From the NCBI GenBank assembly GCA_947495295.1, contig CANLYJ010000004.1:288231-352230 (forward strand): a stretch of 64,000 nucleotides of DNA. The letters run 5' to 3'. Positions 44,454 through 54,700 of this stretch are shown one piece after another (position 1 is the first letter of the stretch; each line of letters begins with the position of its first letter). This stretch comes from an uncultured Paracoccaceae bacterium (GTDB lineage: Bacteria > Pseudomonadota > Alphaproteobacteria > Rhodobacterales > Rhodobacteraceae). The notes under the pieces are model-generated. The model was given only the letters and a program-made list of their open reading frames with translations. It had not been told where the DNA came from and ran no database searches. A program made the position numbers and the translations under genes.

Positions 44454-44512
44454 ACAGCAAGATTAGCCATTAAACGGGCCTTTGAGAATGAAATATGTCA
44501 AAATAGTGTAAC

Positions 44513-44569
44513 CTTTTGTCAATCTACGCCGCTGACACCCGCTGCGCGCAAGATACACTTTTGACATCT
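44513..44569. promoter_or_regulatory. Candidate AraC-type operator repeats
   Basis: CTTTTGTCAATCT (44513-44525) and CTTTTGACATCT (44558-44569) are direct repeats about 45 bp apart in the divergent promoter region; TGTCAAAA at 44496-44503 is a further inverted half-site. AraC-type proteins often bind such spaced direct repeats. Pattern only; no proof of binding. Confidence 0.4.
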
Positions 44570-44581
44570 GGGAGGATGATT

Positions 44582-45409
44582 ATGCTCGATCACAAGCAAG
44601 ACGTGCGCTTCGCGCCTGTCGGAAACAGCGCACCCAAACGACTAACGGTGGCGCAGATCGACCACTACAACACCACCGGTTTCTTGCAGCCATTTGACAT
44701 CTTCGACAGCGCAGAAAGTCGCGATATCCGCGGCTATATCGACGGCCTCATGAATGATCTCGGCCCTGACGGGGCCTATGGGATTAACTGCTATCAGGCG
44801 CGTCTGTCGGGCCTCTATGACATCGCCACCGACACCCGCATTCTCGATCACGTCGAAGATCTGATTGGTCCTGATATCCTGTGCTGGGCCAGTGCGATAC
44901 TGTCTAAGAAGCCCCAAGATCCCAAGGCTGTGCCTTGGCATCAGGATGCGTCCTTTTGGGCACTGTCACCAGCGCGCACGGTCACCGTTTGGCTGGCGAT
45001 TGATGACGCGGACGAGGCCAACTCGGCCATGCGCTTTATTCCCGGCACCCACGACAAGGGTGCGCTGCCGGTTGCTGAAACCGATGGCGAGGCGAATGTC
45101 TTTCACAAAGGCACTGCCAACGCCGAGGCCATGGGCACGCCCTTTACCAACACCCTGCACGCGGGCCAGATGTCGATGCATGCGGATATGCTTGTCCACG
45201 GCTCACAGGCCAACACCTCCGACCGGCGTCGTTGCGGACTGACCCTACGCTACTGCCCACCCAGCGTGCAAATCACTGACCCGAAATGGGCCTCGGGGGT
45301 CGAAGCGATCCTGTGTCGTGGCGATGCGGGCAATTGGAAAACCCACCCTCGCCCTGACAACAATGACATCACTAAGACCAGCAGCCCCCACGTGGTAGGA
45401 AACAACTAA
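44582..45409 (+). CDS. PhyH-type Fe(II)/2-oxoglutarate dioxygenase
   Basis: 275 residues from ATG 44582, where GGAGG has proper spacing (the ATG at 44576 is too close). Non-heme iron ligands fit the PhyH family: H-x-D in PKAVPWHQDASFWAL (about residue 120) and a distal His in MLVHGSQANTSD, with Arg in CGLTLRYCPP for 2-oxoglutarate. Such enzymes hydroxylate lipids, amino acids or other small molecules. First gene of the operon; TAATG couples it to the next gene. Confidence 0.85.
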   Translation: MLDHKQDVRFAPVGNSAPKRLTVAQIDHYNTTGFLQPFDIFDSAESRDIRGYIDGLMNDLGPDGAYGINCYQARLSGLYDIATDTRILDHVEDLIGPDILCWASAILSKKPQDPKAVPWHQDASFWALSPARTVTVWLAIDDADEANSAMRFIPGTHDKGALPVAETDGEANVFHKGTANAEAMGTPFTNTLHAGQMSMHADMLVHGSQANTSDRRRCGLTLRYCPPSVQITDPKWASGVEAILCRGDAGNWKTHPRPDNNDITKTSSPHVVGNN

Positions 45410-46089
45410 TGCGGATCAAATGGTATGGACAGGCGGCCTTCCTGCTAACGCCAGAAAACGGTCCTCGCGTCGTGACCGACCCTTACACGCCAGAAAACCT
45501 CGGCTATGCGCCGATGACGGACCCCGCCGACATTGTACTCACCTCATCGAATGATGACGATGCGCACTGCCGGTATGACCTGGTGCCGGGCGATCACAGC
45601 TGGCTCAACACGCTCGATGCTGTGCGCACAGGGGGCACGGCAAAGGTCGCAGGCCTTACCGTCCACGCCATCGAAGCCATGGAGATCGAAGACCACCCGC
45701 TGCACGAACCGGGTGCCAACGCGATGTATCGGTTTGAGCTCGAAGACATGCAGATCGGCCACATGGGCGACGTGGGCAATGACCTCAACGACCGTCAGGT
45801 CGCCTTTTTCGAGGGTGTGGACATCCTGCTGACCCTTGCAGGCGGCGTCTTCACCACGCGGCTTGACGAAGTGAAACGCCTGATCGACGCCACCAAACCG
45901 AAACTGGTGATCCCGATGCATTTCCGCACGCTGACCTACAAACCGCGCAACCTGCACTGGATCGAGACATTCCTCAGCTATTTCGACGAGGAGAAAGACG
46001 TCGACTTCGCCTTTGGGCATGAGATCGACATCACCAAGGAAACCTTGCCAGAGCGCACCCGCGTTCTGGTCATAGACTATGCCCGCTAG
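45409..46089 (+). CDS. UlaG-like MBL-fold protein with altered metal motif
   Basis: 226 residues. The start (MRIKWYGQAAFLLTPENG) and GHMGDVGNDLND, VIPMHFRTLTY fit the UlaG-type lactonase branch of the MBL superfamily. The usual H-x-H-x-D-H is replaced by SSNDDDAH in VLTSSNDDDAHC, which keeps Asp residues and the last His only. It may bind metal differently or be a family-specific variant. Translationally coupled to the PhyH gene (shared A in TAATG). Lactone or sugar-phosphate hydrolysis is possible. Confidence 0.8.
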   Translation: MRIKWYGQAAFLLTPENGPRVVTDPYTPENLGYAPMTDPADIVLTSSNDDDAHCRYDLVPGDHSWLNTLDAVRTGGTAKVAGLTVHAIEAMEIEDHPLHEPGANAMYRFELEDMQIGHMGDVGNDLNDRQVAFFEGVDILLTLAGGVFTTRLDEVKRLIDATKPKLVIPMHFRTLTYKPRNLHWIETFLSYFDEEKDVDFAFGHEIDITKETLPERTRVLVIDYAR

Positions 46090-46134
46090 GGCGACGAACG
46101 GGTGTAAAGCCCATCATATTCTGGGAGGAAAACA

Positions 46135-47862
46135 ATGAACATTACGAAAAAGCTCTTGGCGTCATCCGCACTGGCCCTGCTCGCCAGTGCTGGCCTGGCG
46201 CAGGATGTCGCGCGTGAAAACACTGTCATCTTCGACCTTGATCGCACCATTCAGGACCCCGAGAACTTCAACTGGATGACACCGGGCACCAAACGGATGC
46301 ACGGCGCGCATCAGACCATGTGGGAGCCGCTCTTTATCCTCAATTACGGCACCGGCGACATAGACCCTTGGCTGGCCACCGGGTTTGAACAAAACGACGA
46401 TAGCACCGAGTTTACGATCACCCTGCGCGATGGCGTGGAATGGTCCGACGGCGAGGCGTTCAACGCCGACGATGTGATCTTTACCGTCAATCTGGCGATG
46501 ACAAACGAGGAGATCTCTAGCCGTGAGGCCAGCACCATAAAGGCGCAGGTCGCCAGCGTGGAAAAGGTCGATGATCTGACCGTGCGCTTTACGCTCCAAA
46601 ACCCCAACCCGCGCTTTATCGTTGAAAATTTCGGCGTGCGCATTTTCGGGTCATTCCTGATCATGCCCGAACACATCTGGAACGGCGAAGACGCGGCCAC
46701 CTTTGCGTTCAACCCGCCCATCGGCACCGGCCCATACACCTTTACCTCTGCGGCCTCCAACCGCGCGATCTGGGATCGCAACGACGATTGGTGGGGTGCA
46801 AAGACCGGCTTGATGGACCTGCCCGCGCCCGAGCGTGTGATTTTCCTTGAAAGCGGGGGCGAGGAAAGCCGCGCGCAACTGATGGCCTCCAACCAGCTGG
46901 ACGCCGCACAGAACGTGACCATCGGCACGTTCGAAGCCATTCAGGCCCAGAACCCCAACGTGGTCGCCTGGTATGCTGACTACCCCTATGCCGCCGCCGA
47001 CCCGTGTGCGCGCCAGCTGGAAATCAACACCACCATTGCGCCTTGGGATGATGCCAATATGCGCAAAGCGGTCGCCCACATCATTGACCGCACCCAGATC
47101 GTAAATGTTGCCTACGAAGGCACGACAACCGCGTCCGAGACGATGTTCGCGCAATATGGCTCCATGGCACCCTTCATCGACGCCATCAAGGAGGCAGGTT
47201 ACGGCCTTCCGGCGGCGGCTGACGTCGCCGCAGGTCAGGCCCTGATCGAAGCCGCTGGTTGGACCCGCGACGGCGACTACTACACCAAGGACGGTGAAAC
47301 CCTGTCGGTGGATATCCACGTCAACTCCGCATCGACCGAGTACACCCGCACCATCGATGTGATCGTCGAGCAGCTGCAACGCGCTGGCATCGACGCCAAG
47401 GCAGTGCCGGTCGAAAACGGTGTGTTCTGGGGCGAGGTCCTGCCGTTTGGCGCCTACGAGATGTCCTATAGCTGGCTTTCGTGCGGCTCGGTGAACGAGC
47501 CTTGGGCTTCTATGGGTCGCTACACTGTCAAAGACGTAGTGCCCGTGGGCGAACGCTCCCCGGGCTTTAACAACACGGCCCGTTGGGATGGTCCCGCAGC
47601 CGAGGCTTACTCCGCCATTATGGAAGACATCGCCGCACGCCCCTTGGGTGACGACGCGGTGGCCGGGCTGGTGGCCGAAGCCTATGCGCATCTTGATGCG
47701 GAAATGCCGTTCATCCCGCTTGTTCAGGCGGCCAAGCTGCTGCCCATGAACGAGACCTACTGGACGGGTTGGCCCACGGCAGACAACTACTACAACCATC
47801 CGTTCTTCTGGTGGAATCATACCCACCAGATCATCCACAACCTGGAACCGGCTGGTAACTAA
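46135..47862 (+). CDS. ABC transporter family 5 solute-binding protein
   Basis: 575 residues with a signal peptide (LASAGLAQDV) and the SBP_bac_5 fold used for peptides, nickel, and in several bacteria cello- and manno-oligosaccharides: ENTVIFDLDRTIQDPENFNWM, WSDGEAFNADDVIFTV, GTGPYTF and the Trp-rich C-terminus YWTGWPTADNYYNHPFFWWNH, which could stack on sugar rings. Context with a GH38 mannosidase suggests a mannoside as ligand. GGGAGG precedes the ATG. Confidence 0.92.
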   Translation: MNITKKLLASSALALLASAGLAQDVARENTVIFDLDRTIQDPENFNWMTPGTKRMHGAHQTMWEPLFILNYGTGDIDPWLATGFEQNDDSTEFTITLRDGVEWSDGEAFNADDVIFTVNLAMTNEEISSREASTIKAQVASVEKVDDLTVRFTLQNPNPRFIVENFGVRIFGSFLIMPEHIWNGEDAATFAFNPPIGTGPYTFTSAASNRAIWDRNDDWWGAKTGLMDLPAPERVIFLESGGEESRAQLMASNQLDAAQNVTIGTFEAIQAQNPNVVAWYADYPYAAADPCARQLEINTTIAPWDDANMRKAVAHIIDRTQIVNVAYEGTTTASETMFAQYGSMAPFIDAIKEAGYGLPAAADVAAGQALIEAAGWTRDGDYYTKDGETLSVDIHVNSASTEYTRTIDVIVEQLQRAGIDAKAVPVENGVFWGEVLPFGAYEMSYSWLSCGSVNEPWASMGRYTVKDVVPVGERSPGFNNTARWDGPAAEAYSAIMEDIAARPLGDDAVAGLVAEAYAHLDAEMPFIPLVQAAKLLPMNETYWTGWPTADNYYNHPFFWWNHTHQIIHNLEPAGN

Positions 47863-47876
47863 GTCACCTCCCGTTC

Positions 47877-47906
47877 GGGTCGGCAGGTTTTGCGACGTGC
47901 CGGCCC
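47877..47906 (+). other. Hairpin between the binding-protein and permease genes
   Basis: GGGTCGGCA (47877-47885) pairs with TGCCGGCCC (47898-47906), nine pairs including one G-U. There is no U run after it. Such stems after binding-protein genes commonly protect the upstream message, giving excess binding protein over permease. Confidence 0.6.
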
Positions 47907-48020
47907 GGATCTTTCGCGCAACTTAATCGCGCGGTGCAGCAAACCTGTGATCTGGCTCTTTGTGCCAGCCCTCCCTCTGCCGCGGGTTTTCCACGCCGCT
48001 CCTGCTGAAAGGATCGCCTT

Positions 48021-49034
48021 ATGGGACGCATCCCCCGCGACTACTTGGTAAACCGGCTTGTCACACTTGTGCTGACGGTGCTGATTGCAGCAACAATCAT
48101 ATGGATCATCCCCCGTTTATCCCCTGTCGACCCTGCCGAAATCGCGCTGGGGCGGATGGCTGCAGGGGCCGGTTCGGTCGCCAATTCCGAAGAGATTCTC
48201 GCACAGTTGCGTGCCAATATGGGCATCGATCAGCCGCTGATCGTTCAGTATCTGAAATACATCTCCGGCGCTTTGGTTTTTGATTTCGGCCTCTCAACGG
48301 CGGCTTTCCCCACACCGGTCTCTACGCTGATCCTCAATGCCCTGCCCTGGACGATGGGGTTGATGATCCTGTCCCTGCTGATCACCTTTTTCATCGGCAA
48401 CCTGCTGGGCGCGCTGATGGTCTGGGATCGGTCGCCCAAGCTGGTGAAGGTCGCCATCCCAGCGGCGATGGTTTTTACCTCGATCCCCCCGATCCTGTCC
48501 GGATTGCTGCTGATGTGGATTTTCGCAGCGAAGCTGCAATGGTTCCCACTGACGGGCGCTTATTCAATCTTCGTAGAGCCCGGCTGGACGTGGGAGTTCG
48601 TCAAATCGGTGCTGCATCACGGCTTTCTTCCGGCCCTGTCAATCGTGGTCGTGACCTTCGGTTTCTGGGCATTGGGCATGCGCGGGCTGATGATTGGCGT
48701 GCAGGGCGAGGACTACGTAAAACTGGCCGAAGCCAAAGGGTTACGCCCTCGCTACATCCTCTACCGCTATATGATCCGTAACGCGATTTTGCCGCAGATC
48801 ACCGCCTTTGCGCTGAAGATCGGGTTGCTTATTGCGGGGCAGGTGCTGGTGGAACGCATCTTTGCTTACAACGGAATGGGCAAACTACTTTACGACGCGA
48901 TCCTCAATCAGGATTTCCCCGTCATTCAAGGCGTCAGCTATGTGATCATCCTGATCACCGCGCTCAGCGTGTTCCTTGTCGATCTGCTTTATCCCTTTAT
49001 CGACCCCCGCATCCGACATGAGGCAAACGCATGA
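48021..49034 (+). CDS. ABC transporter permease (DppB type)
   Basis: 337 residues with six membrane segments; the conserved loop that meets the ATPase is MRGLMIGVQGEDYVKLAEAKGLRPRYI (EAA-like). Start ATG 48021, preceded by AAGGA. It is the first of two permeases of a peptide/oligosaccharide-type importer. The stop overlaps the next gene's ATG by 4 bp. Confidence 0.93.
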   Translation: MGRIPRDYLVNRLVTLVLTVLIAATIIWIIPRLSPVDPAEIALGRMAAGAGSVANSEEILAQLRANMGIDQPLIVQYLKYISGALVFDFGLSTAAFPTPVSTLILNALPWTMGLMILSLLITFFIGNLLGALMVWDRSPKLVKVAIPAAMVFTSIPPILSGLLLMWIFAAKLQWFPLTGAYSIFVEPGWTWEFVKSVLHHGFLPALSIVVVTFGFWALGMRGLMIGVQGEDYVKLAEAKGLRPRYILYRYMIRNAILPQITAFALKIGLLIAGQVLVERIFAYNGMGKLLYDAILNQDFPVIQGVSYVIILITALSVFLVDLLYPFIDPRIRHEANA

Positions 49035-49954
49035 GCACCGCAAACATGACCCGCGCGGAACGCCGTCAGGCCCGCCGCATTCGCCGCTTTGACAATCCTT
49101 GGCTGAACCCCAAACTGATCTGGGGCGCAGGTTTGCTTCTCAGCATCATATTCATTGGTATCGTCGGCCGCTTCTTGTGGAATCTCGATCTGGTGTTTAC
49201 AGGTTCCTCGCCTCTGAAACTGCCCCCCTTGGGGTTTGAAAATCTGCGCGGCCAGCCCGGCGTCATGGCCCACCCGATCGGGACCGACGGTGGCGGGCGC
49301 GACATGCTGGCAATGATCATCATCGGTGCGCCAAATACCTTGTTTGTTGGGCTGTTGGCTTCCCTGATCGGAATGTCCATCGGCATTTTTCTGGGCTTCT
49401 CGGCAGGTTTTCTGGGTGGGCGGATCGACGACACAATCCGCGTCGGCGCGGACGTGATGATCACTATCCCTCCGCTGCTGATCCTTGTAGTGTTTCAGTC
49501 TGCCTTCGGCGATGTGACGTTGACCATGATGGCACTGCTGATCGCCGGTTTCGTCTGGCAATCGCCCACCCGTCTTATCCGTGCGCAGGTGCTGTCGATG
49601 AAGCAATCAGGCTATGTGCAAATGGCCCAACTGTCCGGTGCATCCACAACGCACATCATGTTCCGCGAGATGATGCCGAACCTCGTGCCCTACCTTTTTG
49701 GCTCCTTTATCGCTTCAGTCACGACCTCCATCGTCACGGCCGTGGGACTTGAAGTGCTGGGCCTTGGCCCGCAGCGCATCCCGACATTGGGGCGCACCAT
49801 CTACGAAGCGATCAACGCGGGTGCATTGATCCAGAACCTGTGGTGGTGGTGGGGCATCCCGACGCTGCTACTGGGCGTGATCTTCATTGGCCTTCTGCTG
49901 ATCAATCTGGGCCTTGATGAGGTCTCCAACCCCCGTCTGAGAAGGTTGAGCTGA
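49031..49954 (+). CDS. ABC transporter permease (DppC type)
   Basis: 307 residues; a basic N-terminus (RAERRQARRIRRF), then six membrane segments. Family landmarks are GTDGGGRDMLAMIIIGAPNTLFVG and the ATPase-coupling loop RLIRAQVLSMKQSGYVQMAQLSGAS. Pairs with the upstream permease. The stop shares one base with the next ATG (TGATG). Confidence 0.93.
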   Translation: MSTANMTRAERRQARRIRRFDNPWLNPKLIWGAGLLLSIIFIGIVGRFLWNLDLVFTGSSPLKLPPLGFENLRGQPGVMAHPIGTDGGGRDMLAMIIIGAPNTLFVGLLASLIGMSIGIFLGFSAGFLGGRIDDTIRVGADVMITIPPLLILVVFQSAFGDVTLTMMALLIAGFVWQSPTRLIRAQVLSMKQSGYVQMAQLSGASTTHIMFREMMPNLVPYLFGSFIASVTTSIVTAVGLEVLGLGPQRIPTLGRTIYEAINAGALIQNLWWWWGIPTLLLGVIFIGLLLINLGLDEVSNPRLRRLS

Positions 49955-51711
49955 TGTTGGATGATGTGACGAAAGACAAGCCTGTCTTGACGCTTAAGGA
50001 CCTCTCGATCGAGTTTCCCACTCCGGCTGGCGTCGTGCAGGCGGTCAAGACGCTCAGTCTTGACATCCACAAGGGGCGCCGTGTCGGCTTTATCGGGGAG
50101 AGTGGGTCGGGCAAAACCACGACTGCGCTCGCGGTGATGCAGATGCTCGCGGAACCCGGGCGGATCTCGGGAGGCACAATCGACCTTGGCCGCACCAATA
50201 TCCTTGAGCTGAGCGAAGAAGAGATGCGGCGAGCCCGCCTGAGCCGCGTGGCTTATATTCCGCAGGGTGCGATGAACTCACTGAACCCTGTGATGCGGGT
50301 TCAGCCGCAGATGTGGGACGGCATTATCGCGCACGAAGGCCATCTGGATCGCGCCGAACTCAAACGCCGCAGCGACGCCGCCCTGGCCAGCGTCGGCCTA
50401 CCGCTGCACACTGCGGAGCTCTATCCACACGAATTGTCGGGTGGCATGAAACAGCGGGTCTGCATCGCCATGGGTATCATTCTGGACCCCGAGTTGATTA
50501 TCGCAGACGAGCCGACATCGGCATTGGATGTGGTCACTCAGCGGCAGGTGATGCAGACCCTCAAGGCAATCCAAACGCAAATCGGATCAGGACTGATGCT
50601 GATCGGGCATGATATGGGATTGATGGCGCAAACCGTCGATGAATTGGCTGTACTGAAGGATGGCGAACTTGTCGAACACGGCACAGTGCAGCAGATCCTG
50701 CAGGCCCCCGCGCACCCTTATACGAAGGACCTGATTTCGTCAGTACCGCTGGTGGGTGGTGAAAGTTTCCTCAACCCAGATGCGCGGGCCGATGCGCCAA
50801 AACGCGCCTCTTCCGAGCCGCTGTTGCGGTTCGAAAATGTGCGCAAAGACTACGGCTCCGTCACCGCATTGCATCCGATGTCGTTTACCCTGCAAGGCGA
50901 TACGCCACAGATTATTTCTATCGTCGGGCAATCTGGCTCCGGAAAATCAACGATGGGGTCGATCATGCTTGGCTTCAATCCGCCCAGTCAGGGCCGCGTG
51001 CTGTTCGAAGGGCAAGACGTGGCGGGCATGAACGCCGCGCAATCCCTGGACTTTCGCAAGAACGTGCAGGCCGTGTTCCAAGACCCCTACGCCTGTTTCA
51101 ATCCCTTCTACCGCGTCAATCACGCGCTAAAGTTCCCTTACAAGCAATTCGGCCTTGCCACGTCCGAGGCCGCCACCCAGCGCGCAATGGAAGAGGCCTG
51201 CGACGCTGTGGGGCTGGACCCCGATCTTGTCCTGTCGCGCTATCCGCATCAACTGTCAGGTGGGCAGCGACAACGATTGATCGTGGCCCGCGCACTGATG
51301 CTGTCGCCCAAGTTGCTGATCGCCGATGAACCCGTTTCGATGGTCGATGCATCCTTACGCGCCTCGATCCTGTCCAACATCTACGACCTGAAGGACAAAT
51401 ATGGCATCTCGATACTCTACATCACCCATGATCTAGCCACCGCCTACCATGTCAGTGACTACGTGATGGTTCTTTTCAAGGGACATGTTGTTGAAGCCGG
51501 CCCTCCAAAGGAGGTAATCGGTGCGCCGCAACATCCCTACACCAAGCTGCTGATCGACAGTATCCCTTGGCCCGACCTGGACCGCAGTTGGGGCGACGGG
51601 AGGACCGATTGGGACCCCGCGAAACTTGAGGCAAAGGCCGCGCGGGCCGAAGCGGTGTATCGCGGCACGGTACCCGGCTTCGATTTGATCAAGGAAGCTA
51701 CGTTCGGATGA
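49954..51711 (+). CDS. ABC transporter fused dual ATPase
   Basis: 585 residues holding two ATPase domains, equivalent to DppD and DppF in one chain. First: Walker A GESGSGKTT, signature LSGGMKQRV, Walker B LIIADEPTSALD. Second, from about residue 290: GQSGSGKST, LSGGQRQRL, LLIADEPVSMVD. Each is followed by the oligopeptide-type C-terminal segment (APAHPYTKDLISSVP, APQHPYTKLLIDSIP). Stop overlaps the mannosidase start by 4 bp. Confidence 0.95.
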   Translation: MLDDVTKDKPVLTLKDLSIEFPTPAGVVQAVKTLSLDIHKGRRVGFIGESGSGKTTTALAVMQMLAEPGRISGGTIDLGRTNILELSEEEMRRARLSRVAYIPQGAMNSLNPVMRVQPQMWDGIIAHEGHLDRAELKRRSDAALASVGLPLHTAELYPHELSGGMKQRVCIAMGIILDPELIIADEPTSALDVVTQRQVMQTLKAIQTQIGSGLMLIGHDMGLMAQTVDELAVLKDGELVEHGTVQQILQAPAHPYTKDLISSVPLVGGESFLNPDARADAPKRASSEPLLRFENVRKDYGSVTALHPMSFTLQGDTPQIISIVGQSGSGKSTMGSIMLGFNPPSQGRVLFEGQDVAGMNAAQSLDFRKNVQAVFQDPYACFNPFYRVNHALKFPYKQFGLATSEAATQRAMEEACDAVGLDPDLVLSRYPHQLSGGQRQRLIVARALMLSPKLLIADEPVSMVDASLRASILSNIYDLKDKYGISILYITHDLATAYHVSDYVMVLFKGHVVEAGPPKEVIGAPQHPYTKLLIDSIPWPDLDRSWGDGRTDWDPAKLEAKAARAEAVYRGTVPGFDLIKEATFG

Positions 51712-54700
51712 GCGGACGCTGGCCTTTCATACGCGAAAAGATCGCGCAACGCCTGTTGTTGATCGCGCCCTTTGTCGCCCGCCGCCGACAGGCGCTGCCG
51801 CCCTTCAAGCTGCTCTCACTGCCCAATGCGTCCGTCAAAGCGCCTATTTGCGCGGACCCAACCGGATGGGAAGAAATTCCCTATGAAAGCTACTGGGGAC
51901 ATACCGACCTAAACTTCATCCTCAAGAGCAGCTTTCAAGTGCCGGAGGGATGGCAGGCAGATCACATCGCCCTGCACCTGCCGCTTGGGGTTTTGGGGGA
52001 TATCTTCAATCACCCCGAAGCGTTGGTGCATGTGGATGCACAACCCATCGCGTCCGCCGATCGCTATCACCACACCATTCGCCTTGACGCAGATCTTGCC
52101 GATGGGAAACCCCATGAACTGTCACTTCAAGGCTGGACAGGTCACACGGATTGGCCGCCTGATCCTGAAAGCAGGGCCAAACTGTTTATGGGCACTCCGG
52201 CAATTGTTGAGCGGGATGAAGCGCTGCTTGCCTTCTGCACACTCGCCCACACGTTGCTGGACACAACCTCGGTGCTGCCCCCCGAAGATCCGATGCACCA
52301 GAGCTTGCTGGCGGCTTTAGATGCGGCGTTCAAAGTGCTCGACACCCGCGCGCCTATTGCGGACGCGCTGTATGACAGCGCAGCCGACGCATTGGCCACG
52401 TTGGAGCAGGGCAAGGCCGACGCGGGCGATCCGCTGGACGTGACCCTGCATGGTATCGGCCACGCCCATATCGACATCGCCTACCTCTGGCCAATCGCCC
52501 AGACACGCCTGAAAAACGCCCGCACTTGTTCGAACGTGCTGCGCTTGATGGAGGATGACCCCAACTACCGGTTCTCGCACTCCCAGCCCCAGCTTTATGC
52601 GATGATGCAGGACGACTACCCGGCCATTTTTGAGCAAATCAAAACCCGTGTGGCCGAGGGTCGATGGGAGGTCATGGGCGGCATGTGGGTCGAACCGGAC
52701 CTGAACATCCCCGGCCCAGAGGCACTCGTTCGGCAATTGATCCTCGGTCGCAGCTATTTTCGCGAGACATTCGGCGATGTCGAAACACCCGTGCTGTGGC
52801 TGCCCGACACCTTTGGTTTTCCTGCGCAGATTCCACAGTTGATGCGTCATGCGGGTCTCAAGTGGTTCGCAACCAACAAGCTGAACTGGAACCAGATCAA
52901 CCCCGTTGCCTCCTCCAGCCACCGCTGGGAGGGCCTGGATGGCAGTCGTGTGCTGGCCCATGTGCTGACCACCCCGCGCAGCGTGCAATATCTGCCGTTC
53001 CCAACGAACTACAAAAGCGATCTGAGCGCCCCCGAGGTGCTTGGAACATGGGACCGGTCGACAGCGCAGACCCACGTGCGCGACTTGCCCATTTGCTATG
53101 GATATGGTGACGGGGGAGGGGGCCCGACGGAAACGCTTTTGGCCAAGGCGCACATCTACTCCGAAATGCCAGGCATGCCACGGTTCAAAATGAGCACCGT
53201 GCGCACGGCCTTTGAGGCGATTGAAGCGACGGCCGACGATCTGCCCGTTCATCGCGGCGAGCACTACATGGAAGGCCATCGCGGTGTCTTCACGTCGCAA
53301 GGCTGGATCAAACGCGCCAACCGCAAGGCCGAGTGGGCGCTGCACGAGGCCGAGGCCCTGTCCGCGATGGCCGGGCTGGCACCCGACCTGACTGAAGCCT
53401 GGCAATTGCTTTGCCTCAACCAGTTTCATGATATCGTGACCGGCACCTCTGTCGCTCAGGTCTTTGAGGATGCGCGCAAGGACTATGCGCAGATCATGGA
53501 CTCGGCAGAGGTCACGTCACAGGAAGCCGCAAAGGCACTGGCCACAGCGGAGCCGGTGGTGGCCAATACATGCCCCACCAGTGGTCCACGATTGGCCCTG
53601 ATCGAGGGGACGGACGTTCCCAATGGCCAACTTGTCGGTGACGGGGTTCTGGCGCTTCTGGAAGACCTGACGTCCTATGCGCTTACACCTGTTGGCACCG
53701 CGACCATGCCGCGCTCACCTGCAAACTGCCGTCAAACCGCTGACGGCGGGGTTATTCTGGAAAATGAAACCCTACAGGTTTTTGTCAATGGCGCGGGAAG
53801 GCTGTCGCGCGTCTTTGACAAGGTGGCAGATAGGGAGGTCCTTGAGGGCGGGAGCGTCGGAAACCAGCTTCAGGCATTTGAGGATCGCCCGATTTGCTGG
53901 GACGCCTGGGACATTGATCCGTCATTTGAAGACCGGCAGGACGACGTGTCGGGCGACACAACCATAGAAGTGACCGAGACTGGCCCCCTGCGTGTGAGCG
54001 TCCGCGCCACCACCACATGGCGATCCAGCACCATCGTTCAGGACATCCGGCTGGCGGCCCATTCAAACCGCATCGACTTTGTCACACTGGTGGATTGGCA
54101 CGAACAACATACCCTGTTGAAAGCAGCCTTTCCGGTCACCATTCAAGCGCCGACAGCTCAATTCGACACCCAATGGGGCGTGGTCGAGCGGGCCACGACA
54201 CGTGACACGCCGTTCGATGCCGCCCGATTTGAGGTGCCTGCACAGAAATGGGCGGAGCTCCGTGACGAGAGCTACGCCGTTGCACTGCTCAACGACTGCA
54301 AATACGGCTACGACGTGCGCGACACCACCATGCGGATCACGTTGATCAAGTCGTCGACCTCGCCCGATCCGCACGCCGATCAGGGCACACATAACTTCAC
54401 CTACAGTCTGCTGCCGATCGCAGAGGCAAATTCGGACGTGCTGCACCACGAAGCCAATGACTTGAACGCGCCGCTACGTTTCATCGCCGATGGGTTAGGC
54501 AACCCACAGTTTTACGGTCCACTCGTGACAAGCGACGCAAAGAACGTGATCGTCCAGACCGTAAAGCCATCAGAAGACCGGAGCGGATTTGTTGTTCGGC
54601 TGTTTGAGGCGACGGGATTCTCCACGCAAGCAACCCTTCGGTTCGGTCCCGCAATCGCGTCCATAAGCGAAGTTGATTTCTTCGAGGTCGAGACCGACAG

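Noticed and set aside
46651..47838. Minus-strand ORF of 395 codons opposite the solute-binding protein
   Set aside because: Antisense reading of a clearly coding gene; no start signal or similarity.
52317..53429. Minus-strand ORF of 370 codons opposite the GH38 gene
   Set aside because: Antisense to conserved GH38 motifs; composition typical of a shadow frame.
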